Below are positions 11,019-20,577 of a stretch of DNA of 64,000 nucleotides, in pieces (positions within the stretch are counted from its first letter, which is position 1; each line of letters opens with the position of its first letter). This DNA comes from Picochlorum sp. 'celeri'. Its lineage: Eukaryota > Chlorophyta > Trebouxiophyceae. The notes beneath the pieces are model-generated. The model was not told where the DNA came from, ran no database searches, and worked only from the letters and a program-made list of their open reading frames with translations. The stretch spans positions 310,001 through 374,000 of the forward strand of contig JAACMV010000017.1 in NCBI GenBank assembly GCA_010909725.1, read 5' to 3'. Made by a program: the position numbers and the translations under genes.

Positions 11019-11300
11019 CAAGGGTGGTGGCCCACCTCCACCTCATCAAGGTCAACGTTCTCGATCACAGACGAATCGTCATGAAGGGAAAGGACCTGCG
11101 AAAAGACGACATTCAGCGAGTAGGGGTAGGTAGTGTTTCATGTAATCTAGGAGGATTCTTGTTGCTGCAAGGCCCCTCCCCCCCAAAGAAGGGTAGTCAA
11201 AACCAATTCTATAATTCCGTTATATACCTGCGTCATTAATGATATTATATACATCCCTGTGTATTTAAAATTATTGTGCTGTATAGTATGAAGAATAGGG

Positions 11301-13466
11301 ATGAATAAATTGTCAGGGTTGACGACGCTTCGAGACCTTCCTCCTAGCATTGCCAGGGGAATTGGTGACAAGGTATGCGGCCATACAAGCGATTCTGATC
11401 CCATGATATGGTTGAATTAATGATCCATGGTAATTTTACAGTTGAGTACGAGAAGGAAAGAGGCTGCTTTGGATGTGGAGCGCATGGTGAAGAACAGCGT
11501 GTCTGCTGGGCAGAGCAATGACGACATTTTGGCTCTCGTGGATGAATTGGTGGAGACGTATGTGCATCCTCAGTCGACAGTTCATCAGAGAATAGGTGGA
11601 TTGTTGTGTTTAGCCGCTGTGACTGTTGGGTTGGCGGGAGGAAAGAGTTCTTTGTGTCAGTCAGAGAACTTGTTGGCCAAGGTTTTGCCACCCATGCTTG
11701 GGGCAGCAGTCGACAGTGACGGTGGTATCCGATATTACGCTCTAGAAGCTTTATACAATGTAGCAAAGAGTACAAAACCGGCCATATTGAACCATTTGTC
11801 GGAGTTGATCGATATTTTGCTGGTGTTGTGTGATGATGTGGAGGTGAAGAATCAGAATGCGACGATTTTTGTATCAGACTTGATAAAGGATATAGTTGGG
11901 GAGCACCAGCAGCACGCGTTTGATGTTGCAGCAGTCTTGGAGAGATTGGTTGGATATCTTCGTGCTGAAACGCCGAATAAAAGGAGGTTCTTGTTGGGAT
12001 GGTTTTCGTTCTTTGACAGTATGAGTTCGGCAAACAAATACTTTGCATCCACTGTGCCAGATTTGGTTCCAGCATTGCTGATATACAGAGCGGATTCTGT
12101 CCCAGAGGTGCACCATGCCGCGGAAAATTTACTGAAACATATATTAGGTGATATTCAGGATGGATCAATGCGGGTTAGTGTGCGCGATTTATTAGAGTCT
12201 TTAGCTGACAGCATTTTGGTTTCTGGGGGTGAGGACTCCGAGGATGCTGCGTTCCATCAGTCGACGCAGCAGATTATGGACCCTCGAGGGTTTGCGTCAT
12301 GTAGATCTGCAACGCTAGAATGGATGGAGGTATTAATTGATCAGTACCCCGAGGATTCCTTTCCATCATATCCAAAAATAGTAAAGTCTTGCCTGAAATG
12401 CCTTGATTCATCAGACTATGGTGTGCAAGATTTGGCACTCGAACTGAATCACAAGTTGCAGATCAATGTCTCTGAATGTACATCTGGAGCATTTCATTTA
12501 GCATTGATGGATGTAGTTGTACAACGAATTGCGTCGTCAGAGGAGATGGCGAAATTAGAGTCGCTCAAATGGACTGCCTTGTTAATGAAGACTGATGCTG
12601 TCTCAGTGTGCCAGATCAAGCCTCTTCTATTGCACTGTCTATGCGATGCTTTATCGAGTACTTCTGATGCGGTGGTTGAAGAAGCAGTGGTGGTTCTATC
12701 CGTACTATCATCGATTGATAGCCAGGGACTAGATTTGACAATGAAGACAATCATCCAAGTGTTTGATGGCCCTGGAGGAGCAGCACTCCTGCAGAGGAGG
12801 GGAGGGATTATTGTGGAAAAGCTGTGCGATCTAATCCCTTCAGAAAATGTGATCATGCCTCTTGTCAATCAGATCAAGGAATTGAAGGATAATAGATTAA
12901 GGAGAATGCTCATTCAGGTGATTAATGTGCTGTTGCTCACCAGCGAGAAGACCAAAGGGTGCAGGGCATTGCTTCAATCGAAAGAGTCCGACGATTTTCT
13001 TCGCAATATTTTATCAGGATTCTCATCGAGCATATCAGCATCCATATCTGTGATTCTTCTCAGCAGGCATTATGACGTCGCATGCGTCTTTATAGAAATG
13101 GTTGCCGAGGGTGTTTTCCAGTGGGAGATGAGCGAAGTCTTGGTCGAATTGACACAGCTGACCACCCTGTTTGAATCTCCAGGGTTTGCATCCGTCCGAT
13201 TAAATCTTATGGATGAGAAGAAGCATTCCTCGCTCCGAAAATGCATGCTTGCCATCCTAATGATGCTGCCTCAGGGAGATGCATTTGACATGCTATTCAA
13301 ACGGCTGCAACTGGTCCTGGGTACATCGTATAGCAGCAGCAGTGGGAGTAAAAACTTGCTCTCAGAACATGGTATAGATATGCTTAAATACAAAAAAACT
13401 GCGGAATTAACATCTAAACAGAAGGATTTGCTCGACATTTTCCTCCTGCCAAAGAAGGATTTATAG
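11301..13466 (+). CDS. VAC14: VAC14 homologue, scaffold of the PIKfyve/Fab1 complex
   Basis: HEAT-repeat scaffold that holds the PI(3)P 5-kinase Fab1/PIKfyve and its phosphatase Fig4 on endolysosomal membranes, controlling PI(3,5)P2. Exon 1 (11301-11372) encodes 24 residues ending RGIGDK, followed by a 69 bp intron (GTATGC to TACAG). Exon 2 starts at 11442 with [13 protein letters not shown]. The total is 698 residues, against about 780 in human. The diagnostic N-terminal block is present: [27 protein letters not shown], and [12 protein letters not shown], then [11 protein letters not shown]. The remainder is helical repeat. The stop codon overlaps the antisense 3' end of hslV by 6 bp. Confidence 0.9.
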
Positions 13467-14174
13467 TTCAATTGACTTGACATTGTCATCTCCTCCACCA
13501 ATCTTCATCGCCGTGAAATTTGAATTTGTGTAAATACAAGAATCTGCTGCAATACTCATCGCACGCTTTGCAATCTCTGTTGCATCCAGATCAGGCATAT
13601 CCATGAGAGCCCGTGCTGCAGCTAGGGCATATGGACTACCACTCCCAATTGACAACACCCCATCGTGTGGCTCTAACACATCCCCATTACCAGTTATCTG
13701 CAAACTAAGTTCTTTATCAGCTACAATAAGCGATGCATCCAGTCGCCGCAAGTATTTATCCATCCGCCACATCTTGGCCAACTCCACTGCAGACCTCATC
13801 AGCTGCCCAGGGTGTTCTTCCAACTTGGTCTCTAACCTTTCAAACAATGTAAACGCATCCGCCGTTGCCCCAGCAAATCCTCCAATCACTTTGTCACCGA
13901 TCTTCCGAGTCTTGCGCACGTTGGGTTTCAAAATAGATCCTCCAAAGGTCACTTGACCATCTGCAACCATGACCACATCACCATCTTTTCGGACACAGAG
14001 CACAGTTGTACTGTGCGCTGCGTGATCCTGAGATGCAGATGATGTAAAAAACTGTCTACGAACTCCACCCAAGGCGGATGAAGGCAGAATCAGTGCATCG
14101 GAACAGATGGCACTTGCGACACCCTGACAGCGCAAGATTGACTCTGGATTCCTCAATGATTGCAGTATGGACAT
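13461..14174 (-). CDS. hslV: HslV-type threonine protease, mitochondrial
   Basis: Proteolytic subunit of the bacterial-type HslUV (ClpQY) protease, which in many protists is a mitochondrial enzyme. The protein has 237 residues. About 55-60 N-terminal residues form a presequence-like leader rich in Ser, Ala and Arg. The mature enzyme would start at the Thr of [18 protein letters not shown], with the N-terminal nucleophile Thr. Further family blocks are [39 protein letters not shown] and [15 protein letters not shown]. The partner ATPase HslU is not in this window. Its last six coding bases overlap the last six of VAC14 on the opposite strand. It is divergent from the gene at 14590. Confidence 0.95.
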   Translation of the reverse strand: MSILQSLRNPESILRCQGVASAICSDALILPSSALGGVRRQFFTSSASQDHAAHSTTVLCVRKDGDVVMVADGQVTFGGSILKPNVRKTRKIGDKVIGGFAGATADAFTLFERLETKLEEHPGQLMRSAVELAKMWRMDKYLRRLDASLIVADKELSLQITGNGDVLEPHDGVLSIGSGSPYALAAARALMDMPDLDATEIAKRAMSIAADSCIYTNSNFTAMKIGGGDDNVKSIEL

Positions 14175-14589
14175 TTTTATGTGATAATGGTTGTATTAAT
14201 TTAATGTTTGCACAACGTGTGTCTTGCATGGACAAAAATCAAAGTTCCATTTTTGGTTTTTTATTCCGTCGAGACATATTTAGAACCAAGATCCCATTCG
14301 GATGCCCGACGAATGGCTGACTTGATGTAGGCCAACAAAACTTGCTACGACAGTATTATTATTTTATTATTCGACCATACGTGCCCCAGAGACGTGTCGT
14401 AGACACTCGACTGAGGTTCCGTCAAAGAACGGAAGACACGTTTTGTATGTTGTGTCGTGGTTGATTTTACAGGGCCCGTATTGTGCGGGTTTTATTTGTG
14501 AAAGAATCCTATTAATGCTATTAGTGCATTCGTTTTGAAATTGGCCCGGTGTATTCCCGTTTCTCCACGTTTCTCAACCTCGGAAAAAT
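14175..14589. promoter_or_regulatory. Bidirectional promoter region of hslV and the FAMeT-BACK gene
   Basis: This 415 bp divergent spacer holds small inverted repeats: GTGTC (14394-14398) with GACAC (14402-14406), and TTCCGT (14417-14422) with ACGGAA (14429-14434). A T/A-rich tract runs at 14356-14371. No RNA gene was recognised. Confidence 0.5.
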
Positions 14590-16395
14590 ATGGCTGCTTC
14601 TTCTGGTCCCATCCTCGTGGTTCCTCCATTGGAATGTGCCTGGTTGACTGGGGACGAGTATGTGTTACATGACCCGACAGTTGATCATGTTCTCTTGTTT
14701 GAGGCGAAAGGGAGTAACGATGTGACGATACTTCTCAAGGAACAGTATGGGTCTAGGAGATGGCAGAATGATTTAGTTTCGAGGTCAGCTGAGCATCAGG
14801 GGTATACAGTGATCATTGGTAGTCATCGAAACAGTTGTGTGAAGATAGAAAAGAATGCAAAAGTTGAATATGTGGCGGGGACGGTGGGTTGTGAAGAAAT
14901 GCAGTTGGCAACCCATGTTATGCGGCCATTTTGGATGATGTACAGTGCTGGAGAAATCCGGGTTGGATGGGGGGACAATCCCAGAGATCCCCGGACATGT
15001 TTCTGTGTATGGAAAGATGATCAACCACATACAAATATACAGTATGCTGGGCTGAGTTCTTGGGACTGCCATGTTGGGTACAGGAATGTTCGTATGCTCC
15101 ATGTGGGGAGGATGGAGACTGATGTGGATGAGGATACAGATGAGAAGCCTACATGTGCCATGGATATTGATAGCACAAATGAAATCTGCACATTGTCAGA
15201 TATTTGTTTGAAGAGGTTGGAAGATACTGTGACGTTGGCAAGCGTGTGTAATATATTGATGGTGATGGATGCAATGCTTGATGATTTGATCATGCATGAC
15301 AGGCTGATGCAGCGATGTATTGATTTCGTGGCGGAGAATTTCGAAGACGTGTCTTCTAAATATAGACACGAGTTTTATCGCTTGTCGTCGAGAGTGCTAG
15401 AGAAGATTGTCAAGCATCAGGCCATTCCATGTCGAGAGATGGTTGTGTACCAGGCAGTGCTTGCATGGGCAGGCTCGGATGATGCATTCATATCTGCTGG
15501 ACCACGCACCCCGACAAAATCAAGAAATGAAGTACCTAGCTATTATTGTAGTTATCAAGTCAAAGAAGGAGCTGACGCTGTGCTGTGCAGTGTGAGATTT
15601 CCCCTCATGAGTCGAGAAGAGTTGTGTGATATACAGAGTTCATCATTATATGCGCGGAGTCAGATGCTTCGAAACTTGATTGAAGAAGCTCTATCCTTTC
15701 ATGATTGTCCCATGGTAGATGGAACAAATCCTATGGATCCTTCGATTCGTGTGAATGGTGTTGTGAATGGGAAATTATTATGCCATGATGCGACAATGAG
15801 ATTCAGACAGCGCTGTCCCAGCGGATGTACCCAGCTTGTTCACATATATGATGGAGACACAAATGGAGTCTGTCATTTTATTGGAACGCGTTACGGTAGA
15901 CAGGCATGGGTGAACCCAGTGTCAGCTGGCCTTTTGAAGGTTGTGGCAAGCAGTCCTCCCAGCAGATGTGGGACTGATCCTAAATCTCTTGTAAGCAGAA
16001 GTTTTAGTCGAATCAACTTTGCAGGCCCCAGGAGAGCGATGGATGGATCGCATGAATCTTGGTGGATGATTGATCTTGGGGAGCGGCACAGATTGCGGTG
16101 CACGCGGTATATACTACGCCATGATGGGTCTGCAGATTTTCTGAGAGATTGGTGCTTGCAAGCATCTGTAGATGGTCAAGAGTGGGAGACACTGGTGTCT
16201 CATTCGAATGATCAGACGCTTAAAGTTTCTGGTCAGTTCGCTTCATGGCCCATACGATATCATGAAAATAAAAAAGATTCGAGGTTTAGATTCTTTAGGG
16301 TTTTGCAGACAAAACCAAACTTCAACGCACCCAATCCAATGCATGTGTCTTTGAGTCAGTTTGATTTGTATGGTGATTTACATATCATATCATAG
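14590..16395 (+). CDS. FAMeT-BACK-discoidin-like domain protein
   Basis: 601 residues, one exon. Residues about 20-170 resemble the farnesoic acid O-methyltransferase-type (FAMeT, PF12248) beta-sandwich, with the segment GEIRVGWGDNPRDPR and a YAGLSSWDCHVGYRNV-like end. A BACK helical domain follows (about 210-290, containing CIDFVAENFEDV and VLEKIVKHQAIPCREM), normally found behind BTB domains in Cullin-3 adaptors. The C-terminal 160 residues resemble an F5/8 type C (discoidin) fold, with WWMIDLGERHRLRCTRYIL and RFFRVLQT. No BTB domain is visible ahead of BACK. A role as ubiquitin-ligase adaptor is inference from BACK only. It converges with the WD40 gene, 20 bp away. Confidence 0.8.
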   Translation: MAASSGPILVVPPLECAWLTGDEYVLHDPTVDHVLLFEAKGSNDVTILLKEQYGSRRWQNDLVSRSAEHQGYTVIIGSHRNSCVKIEKNAKVEYVAGTVGCEEMQLATHVMRPFWMMYSAGEIRVGWGDNPRDPRTCFCVWKDDQPHTNIQYAGLSSWDCHVGYRNVRMLHVGRMETDVDEDTDEKPTCAMDIDSTNEICTLSDICLKRLEDTVTLASVCNILMVMDAMLDDLIMHDRLMQRCIDFVAENFEDVSSKYRHEFYRLSSRVLEKIVKHQAIPCREMVVYQAVLAWAGSDDAFISAGPRTPTKSRNEVPSYYCSYQVKEGADAVLCSVRFPLMSREELCDIQSSSLYARSQMLRNLIEEALSFHDCPMVDGTNPMDPSIRVNGVVNGKLLCHDATMRFRQRCPSGCTQLVHIYDGDTNGVCHFIGTRYGRQAWVNPVSAGLLKVVASSPPSRCGTDPKSLVSRSFSRINFAGPRRAMDGSHESWWMIDLGERHRLRCTRYILRHDGSADFLRDWCLQASVDGQEWETLVSHSNDQTLKVSGQFASWPIRYHENKKDSRFRFFRVLQTKPNFNAPNPMHVSLSQFDLYGDLHIIS

Positions 16396-16415
16396 TACTG
16401 AAAATTATATACATA

Positions 16416-19400
16416 TTAACAAGGTAAAACCGAAATATCGAGGAAAGAGACAACGCCTCTATCCGTTCCTGCTACAATGTGCTGTGTTGGGTGATGAAGA
16501 CTAAAGCATGTAAAGCCACAGTCGCCAACAAATATTGCACAAACTCTCTCCTGGATGAGGTCGACCACCCTCAGAGAGCAATCTCGTGATGCTGATATCA
16601 AATATCGACCATCTTCAGTGAAGGAAAGGTGGGTTACTTCATCGCTGTGCATACGAATCTCCTTGACTTGATGTTTCTGGGGAAGAACCACACTTATGCT
16701 GCCATCCTCAAGTGCTGCTGCAATCTTTCTATCCGATGACAATGCCACCAGCTTGATTCGCTGCTTAAATTTAACTCTGGATAGCTTTTCACCACGTTGG
16801 AAATCCCATGTCACCAAGCTCTGATCAAGGGAGTAACTTGCCAGAAGATTACTTGCTTCTTCCAAGTGTAGACCAACCACGCTATCCATGTGCTCCTCCA
16901 ACACATGCAGGCATTCCCCTGTCCGTACATCCCAGACTCTCAGTGTTGAATCTTTGGAGGCCGTGATGACGTGACTTCCGTCTTTTGTCATCACCAACTC
17001 GTTCACGGCCGATGTGTGCCCTACAGATGCATCCCTTTGGCCCCACTTTTGCAAACACCGCACAATTTCTTGGGTCTCTACATTCCATAATGTGACAGTC
17101 GAGTCAAATAGACAGATCACCGCTAGTTTTAGGTCATCTGTCGCAGAAATACATTTTATTCGACTTCCTTGGTGTGCCGGGAGACCATATAAAAACTTTT
17201 GTTCAGCAATGTCCCACACAGAAACTTGACGATTTGGTGATGCCGTCAATAATCTTGTTCCATCCCCAGATATTTTGCTCCAACGTATAGATACAGTGTG
17301 TTTTCGGAGCGAGCCCAAAAATTCTTCTTTTGTGATGTCCCACAAGTGAGCAATTGAATCGTCTCCTGCTGTGGCCACTGCCACACCATTCCCTGTGCTG
17401 ACAGTGCGGATTGATCCAGAATGCCAATGAGGTATATGAGAATATACTGCCGAGAAATCCCACACACGAACACTGCCATCTTCAGATCCAGTCACACCAA
17501 ATCTTCCCCTCCGAGTCACCTCTAAACACAAAATGCCTCCGGAGTGGCCCTCCAAGACTCTCAAGATCTCACCAGAATCTGTCTTCCACGCAATTGAAGT
17601 CCCATCAGAAGACGCTGTGACAACCTTTTCTTCGTATGGAGACATTGTGACTGCACGAATTGCGCCCATATGCCCGTCCAAGACTGAAACGCATGGTCCA
17701 CGAGATATGTCCCACACTCGAGCTTTTCCATCCTCACAGCCACAGATGACTCTCTTGCCTGACTTGATAACATGCATGCAATTTACTGATCCACCAAGAT
17801 TCTCCATATCACGTTTCAATCTATTCCCTTCCCAGACTTTGACACATCCATCTTCTGAAGCAGACAGGATACGCCGCAGTTGGTGTGTCACATGAAGGCA
17901 GGTAATGGCTCCAGTGTGTCCTTCCAACTTGGAGACGAGTTTCCATGATGCGATCTCAATGGCAAGTACAAGGCCATCTATTGTTCCAAAAACCACATAT
18001 TCCGAGCAGGGTGAGAGTTCCATGCAAGTCACCCTTGCATGAGCAACAAACTTGTGCATTGGAGCTGCAGAACCCAAATCCCACATGCAGATGACCCCTT
18101 CAGCATTCGAAGTGATTGTAAATCTACCAAAAGGGTCCAACACCATCCTTTCTAAAGGCATACCGCCGCCCACTCCAACAGTTCGCAGGCATCTACCCCT
18201 CTCCAACTCAAATGCTCGCATGGTTCCATCCTCTGAGGATGACACCACCAAACTACCGTCCGCGGTGACACGCATGTCCGTTATTGGGCCTTGATGAGCT
18301 TGTATTTCAAGTATACAGTCCCCTATCTCAAGATCCCATACTCTCATTGTCCCGTCAGCGGATGCAGTAATCGCCTCGGTTCCAACCTGTAATATGTACA
18401 CATGGGTTACTGGGCCCCTGTGACCTTTCAAACAGAGTCTCTGCAATCCACCTGCTTGATCCAAGCAGGGATTGAGCGCAGATATTGGAATAATCGATTC
18501 ACTGTGGGCTGCTAATGCTTCTGCCTGCAACTGCTGTTGTTTCCTCAACCAGTCTTTGCCTTGTGCTGATAATGGGGCGACAAGCAATCGACCAACCAAC
18601 TGGGACCTCACCAAACCATGCACTGGATTTTTCGTCAACACTCCAATGGACATTTGAAATGCTTCCAGAACAAGCTTGATGTCAGAGTCATGCACATGGA
18701 ACATGAGATATCGTCTGAAATCATTTACAACTGCAGCTGCTGAGCATACTCGCAACTTTCTTTCCAACCAATCGGGATCAATCAGCATCTCTCTCGCAAT
18801 ATTATCCATTCGACCTGCTATGAGATGGTGGCACAGATTGCTCACAATGTACCCATCATCATCAACATGGGCCAAACTCGCTTGCTCTCCTTCTTCTGAT
18901 GCTGACCGGCCGTAGGATTTCACGACATAACGATGAAATGATGCTAAAAAATTCTCTGGGAGAATGGTCGAATGAATCCTTTTCAGCACATTGCTCTTGG
19001 GCAAACCCCACAACATTCCATCTGGAAAGCGTGCAGCTTTCACAATCCCTGTATGAGTCAATCTCACCAGCACAGATTCAGCATCTTGGTCACGCTCACT
19101 CCTTCTAGTCCACAGTCGTTTCAACATAGATAATGGGGCAGGCGTGTCCACAGGCAGAACAGCCAAAACACACACTTCTTGCCACAAATCTTTGGGAACC
19201 CCAATCCTCACTATGGCCTGCTCCACCTGATCAAAAACATCATACACATCCTCCTGCTCCTTAATCACCTCTTTAAATGCCGCCAGGTGCAACGAATCAG
19301 AATCCGGCTCATCCAAGCTTAGTCTCTCCAAAGTCCCCGTCCTCGGGGCACTCCCAACCAATGTCTCATCAGCACTCACATGCCCTAGAAACATTTCCAA

Positions 19401-19976
19401 ACTCTTTCTATTCACCGATATATCGGCTTGCTCTAAAGCAAAAGAAGACCGCGCAGAAGAGGTCATACTCACCCGTGTCGTAAACCCATGGCTCCCACGT
19501 CCACTCGATTCACTTGCATGACCCCTATCAGAAAACCTCAACGACGCCTCAGACCGCTGTGTCCCCGTCCCCGGAGACTCCACGGTACCGCTCTTTTTAC
19601 ATTCACCAACATCAGTAGTATCGTCCGCAGCAATATTCGCCCGACTCACAAGGTCCTTCTTCTCCCCCTCGCTCTGCTCTGCCCCTTCCTCCAAAACAGT
19701 GGATGCCACACTTGCAGCTCCCTCCTTCACCGCGGCCTCTTCATCGCTGGGACACCGGCTCACCATCCACGCAGCAAAATCCTCAGAAGATGACGACGTC
19801 AATTGATGCACGTTCCTCTGGGCCTCTTGCGTTTCGCGACGTGCGTCCTCGAGTTTCTGTCCCTCTGTCCCTTGGCCTCCTCCTTCTTCTTCTTGCTGCT
19901 GTTTTTTATCTATAGTAGGTGTACTTGTGGTAGCCAAGTCGAGAGAATCCTGTTGTTTTGATTCTCGTAAACCCAT
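16416..19976 (-). CDS. Apaf-1-like WD40 protein lacking the NB-ARC ATPase
   Basis: 1186 residues, one exon. It begins MGLRES, fitting an N-myristoylation signal (Gly2, Ser6). Residues about 10-240 are charged and disordered. Residues about 265-335 (LWQEVCVLAVLPVDTPAPLS) resemble the winged-helix part of NB-ARC proteins. Residues about 345-490, including DDGYIVSNLCHHLIAGR, match the Apaf-1 helical domain (PF17908). From about 515 to the end come some fourteen or fifteen WD40 repeats with the usual GH and WD pairs, enough for two beta-propellers. No Walker A (GxxxxGK[ST]) or Walker B is seen before the winged helix, so the nucleotide-switch module of Apaf-1/NB-ARC proteins is missing. Function is not known; a scaffold or sensor role is inference. 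Confidence 0.85.
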   Translation of the reverse strand: MGLRESKQQDSLDLATTSTPTIDKKQQQEEEGGGQGTEGQKLEDARRETQEAQRNVHQLTSSSSEDFAAWMVSRCPSDEEAAVKEGAASVASTVLEEGAEQSEGEKKDLVSRANIAADDTTDVGECKKSGTVESPGTGTQRSEASLRFSDRGHASESSGRGSHGFTTRVSMTSSARSSFALEQADISVNRKSLEMFLGHVSADETLVGSAPRTGTLERLSLDEPDSDSLHLAAFKEVIKEQEDVYDVFDQVEQAIVRIGVPKDLWQEVCVLAVLPVDTPAPLSMLKRLWTRRSERDQDAESVLVRLTHTGIVKAARFPDGMLWGLPKSNVLKRIHSTILPENFLASFHRYVVKSYGRSASEEGEQASLAHVDDDGYIVSNLCHHLIAGRMDNIAREMLIDPDWLERKLRVCSAAAVVNDFRRYLMFHVHDSDIKLVLEAFQMSIGVLTKNPVHGLVRSQLVGRLLVAPLSAQGKDWLRKQQQLQAEALAAHSESIIPISALNPCLDQAGGLQRLCLKGHRGPVTHVYILQVGTEAITASADGTMRVWDLEIGDCILEIQAHQGPITDMRVTADGSLVVSSSEDGTMRAFELERGRCLRTVGVGGGMPLERMVLDPFGRFTITSNAEGVICMWDLGSAAPMHKFVAHARVTCMELSPCSEYVVFGTIDGLVLAIEIASWKLVSKLEGHTGAITCLHVTHQLRRILSASEDGCVKVWEGNRLKRDMENLGGSVNCMHVIKSGKRVICGCEDGKARVWDISRGPCVSVLDGHMGAIRAVTMSPYEEKVVTASSDGTSIAWKTDSGEILRVLEGHSGGILCLEVTRRGRFGVTGSEDGSVRVWDFSAVYSHIPHWHSGSIRTVSTGNGVAVATAGDDSIAHLWDITKEEFLGSLRKHTVSIRWSKISGDGTRLLTASPNRQVSVWDIAEQKFLYGLPAHQGSRIKCISATDDLKLAVICLFDSTVTLWNVETQEIVRCLQKWGQRDASVGHTSAVNELVMTKDGSHVITASKDSTLRVWDVRTGECLHVLEEHMDSVVGLHLEEASNLLASYSLDQSLVTWDFQRGEKLSRVKFKQRIKLVALSSDRKIAAALEDGSISVVLPQKHQVKEIRMHSDEVTHLSFTEDGRYLISASRDCSLRVVDLIQERVCAIFVGDCGFTCFSLHHPTQHIVAGTDRGVVSFLDISVLPC

Positions 19977-20577
19977 GAATTAATTAACTCCGGATAATTG
20001 AACCCATCCGGCTTCAAAGACTGTAGTGTTCTTCTTCTCTTTTACCGAAATGTATCAACTGTAGGTAATCATACGGTTATACTCATTAAAAATACGGAGA
20101 CGGAATCGTTGTCGACCCGTATGGATGGCACCGCACGCGTTTCGAGATCTCCGCAGATCTGCAGTCAACACTCACTGGGTGCAAAGCGTGGCACAGGTCC
20201 AGTGCGGTATACATGACAGATGCCTAGGCGGCACCGCTACGTGCTGTTGTGTATTAATGAGAATAAAGAATGTTTTTTTGCAGCGAATGAGAAAATATAT
20301 GACTCGTAGAAGACAGACTAGGCGAATTGCTGGATCTTGGAGTGAGATGGGGTAAACGCAGTCAACGTTGGATTAGCTATTTTGCGTGCAAACCTGATGG
20401 CATTAGCCCAATTAAAGCTGAAGAAAGTCTGCAATGTTCAACATGTGCTTGTTCTTGCCACCCGTATACCACTCATTAATCTATTTTTTAAGACACAAAA
20501 GGGAAGAGAGACACCCTTGTGCTGTGACCAGTGTGGATAATAACGATTCCGAAGATCCTCAGCATGATCTCGTCCTC
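19977..20577. other. Intergenic region upstream of the WD40 gene, with a possible orphan exon
   Basis: About 600 bp. A possible exon at 20284-20355 follows a T-rich acceptor ending GCAG at 20282 and encodes a very basic stretch (MRKYMTRRRQTRR). No convincing 5' exon can be joined to it in frame, so no gene is called. The rest would include the WD40 promoter. Confidence 0.4.
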
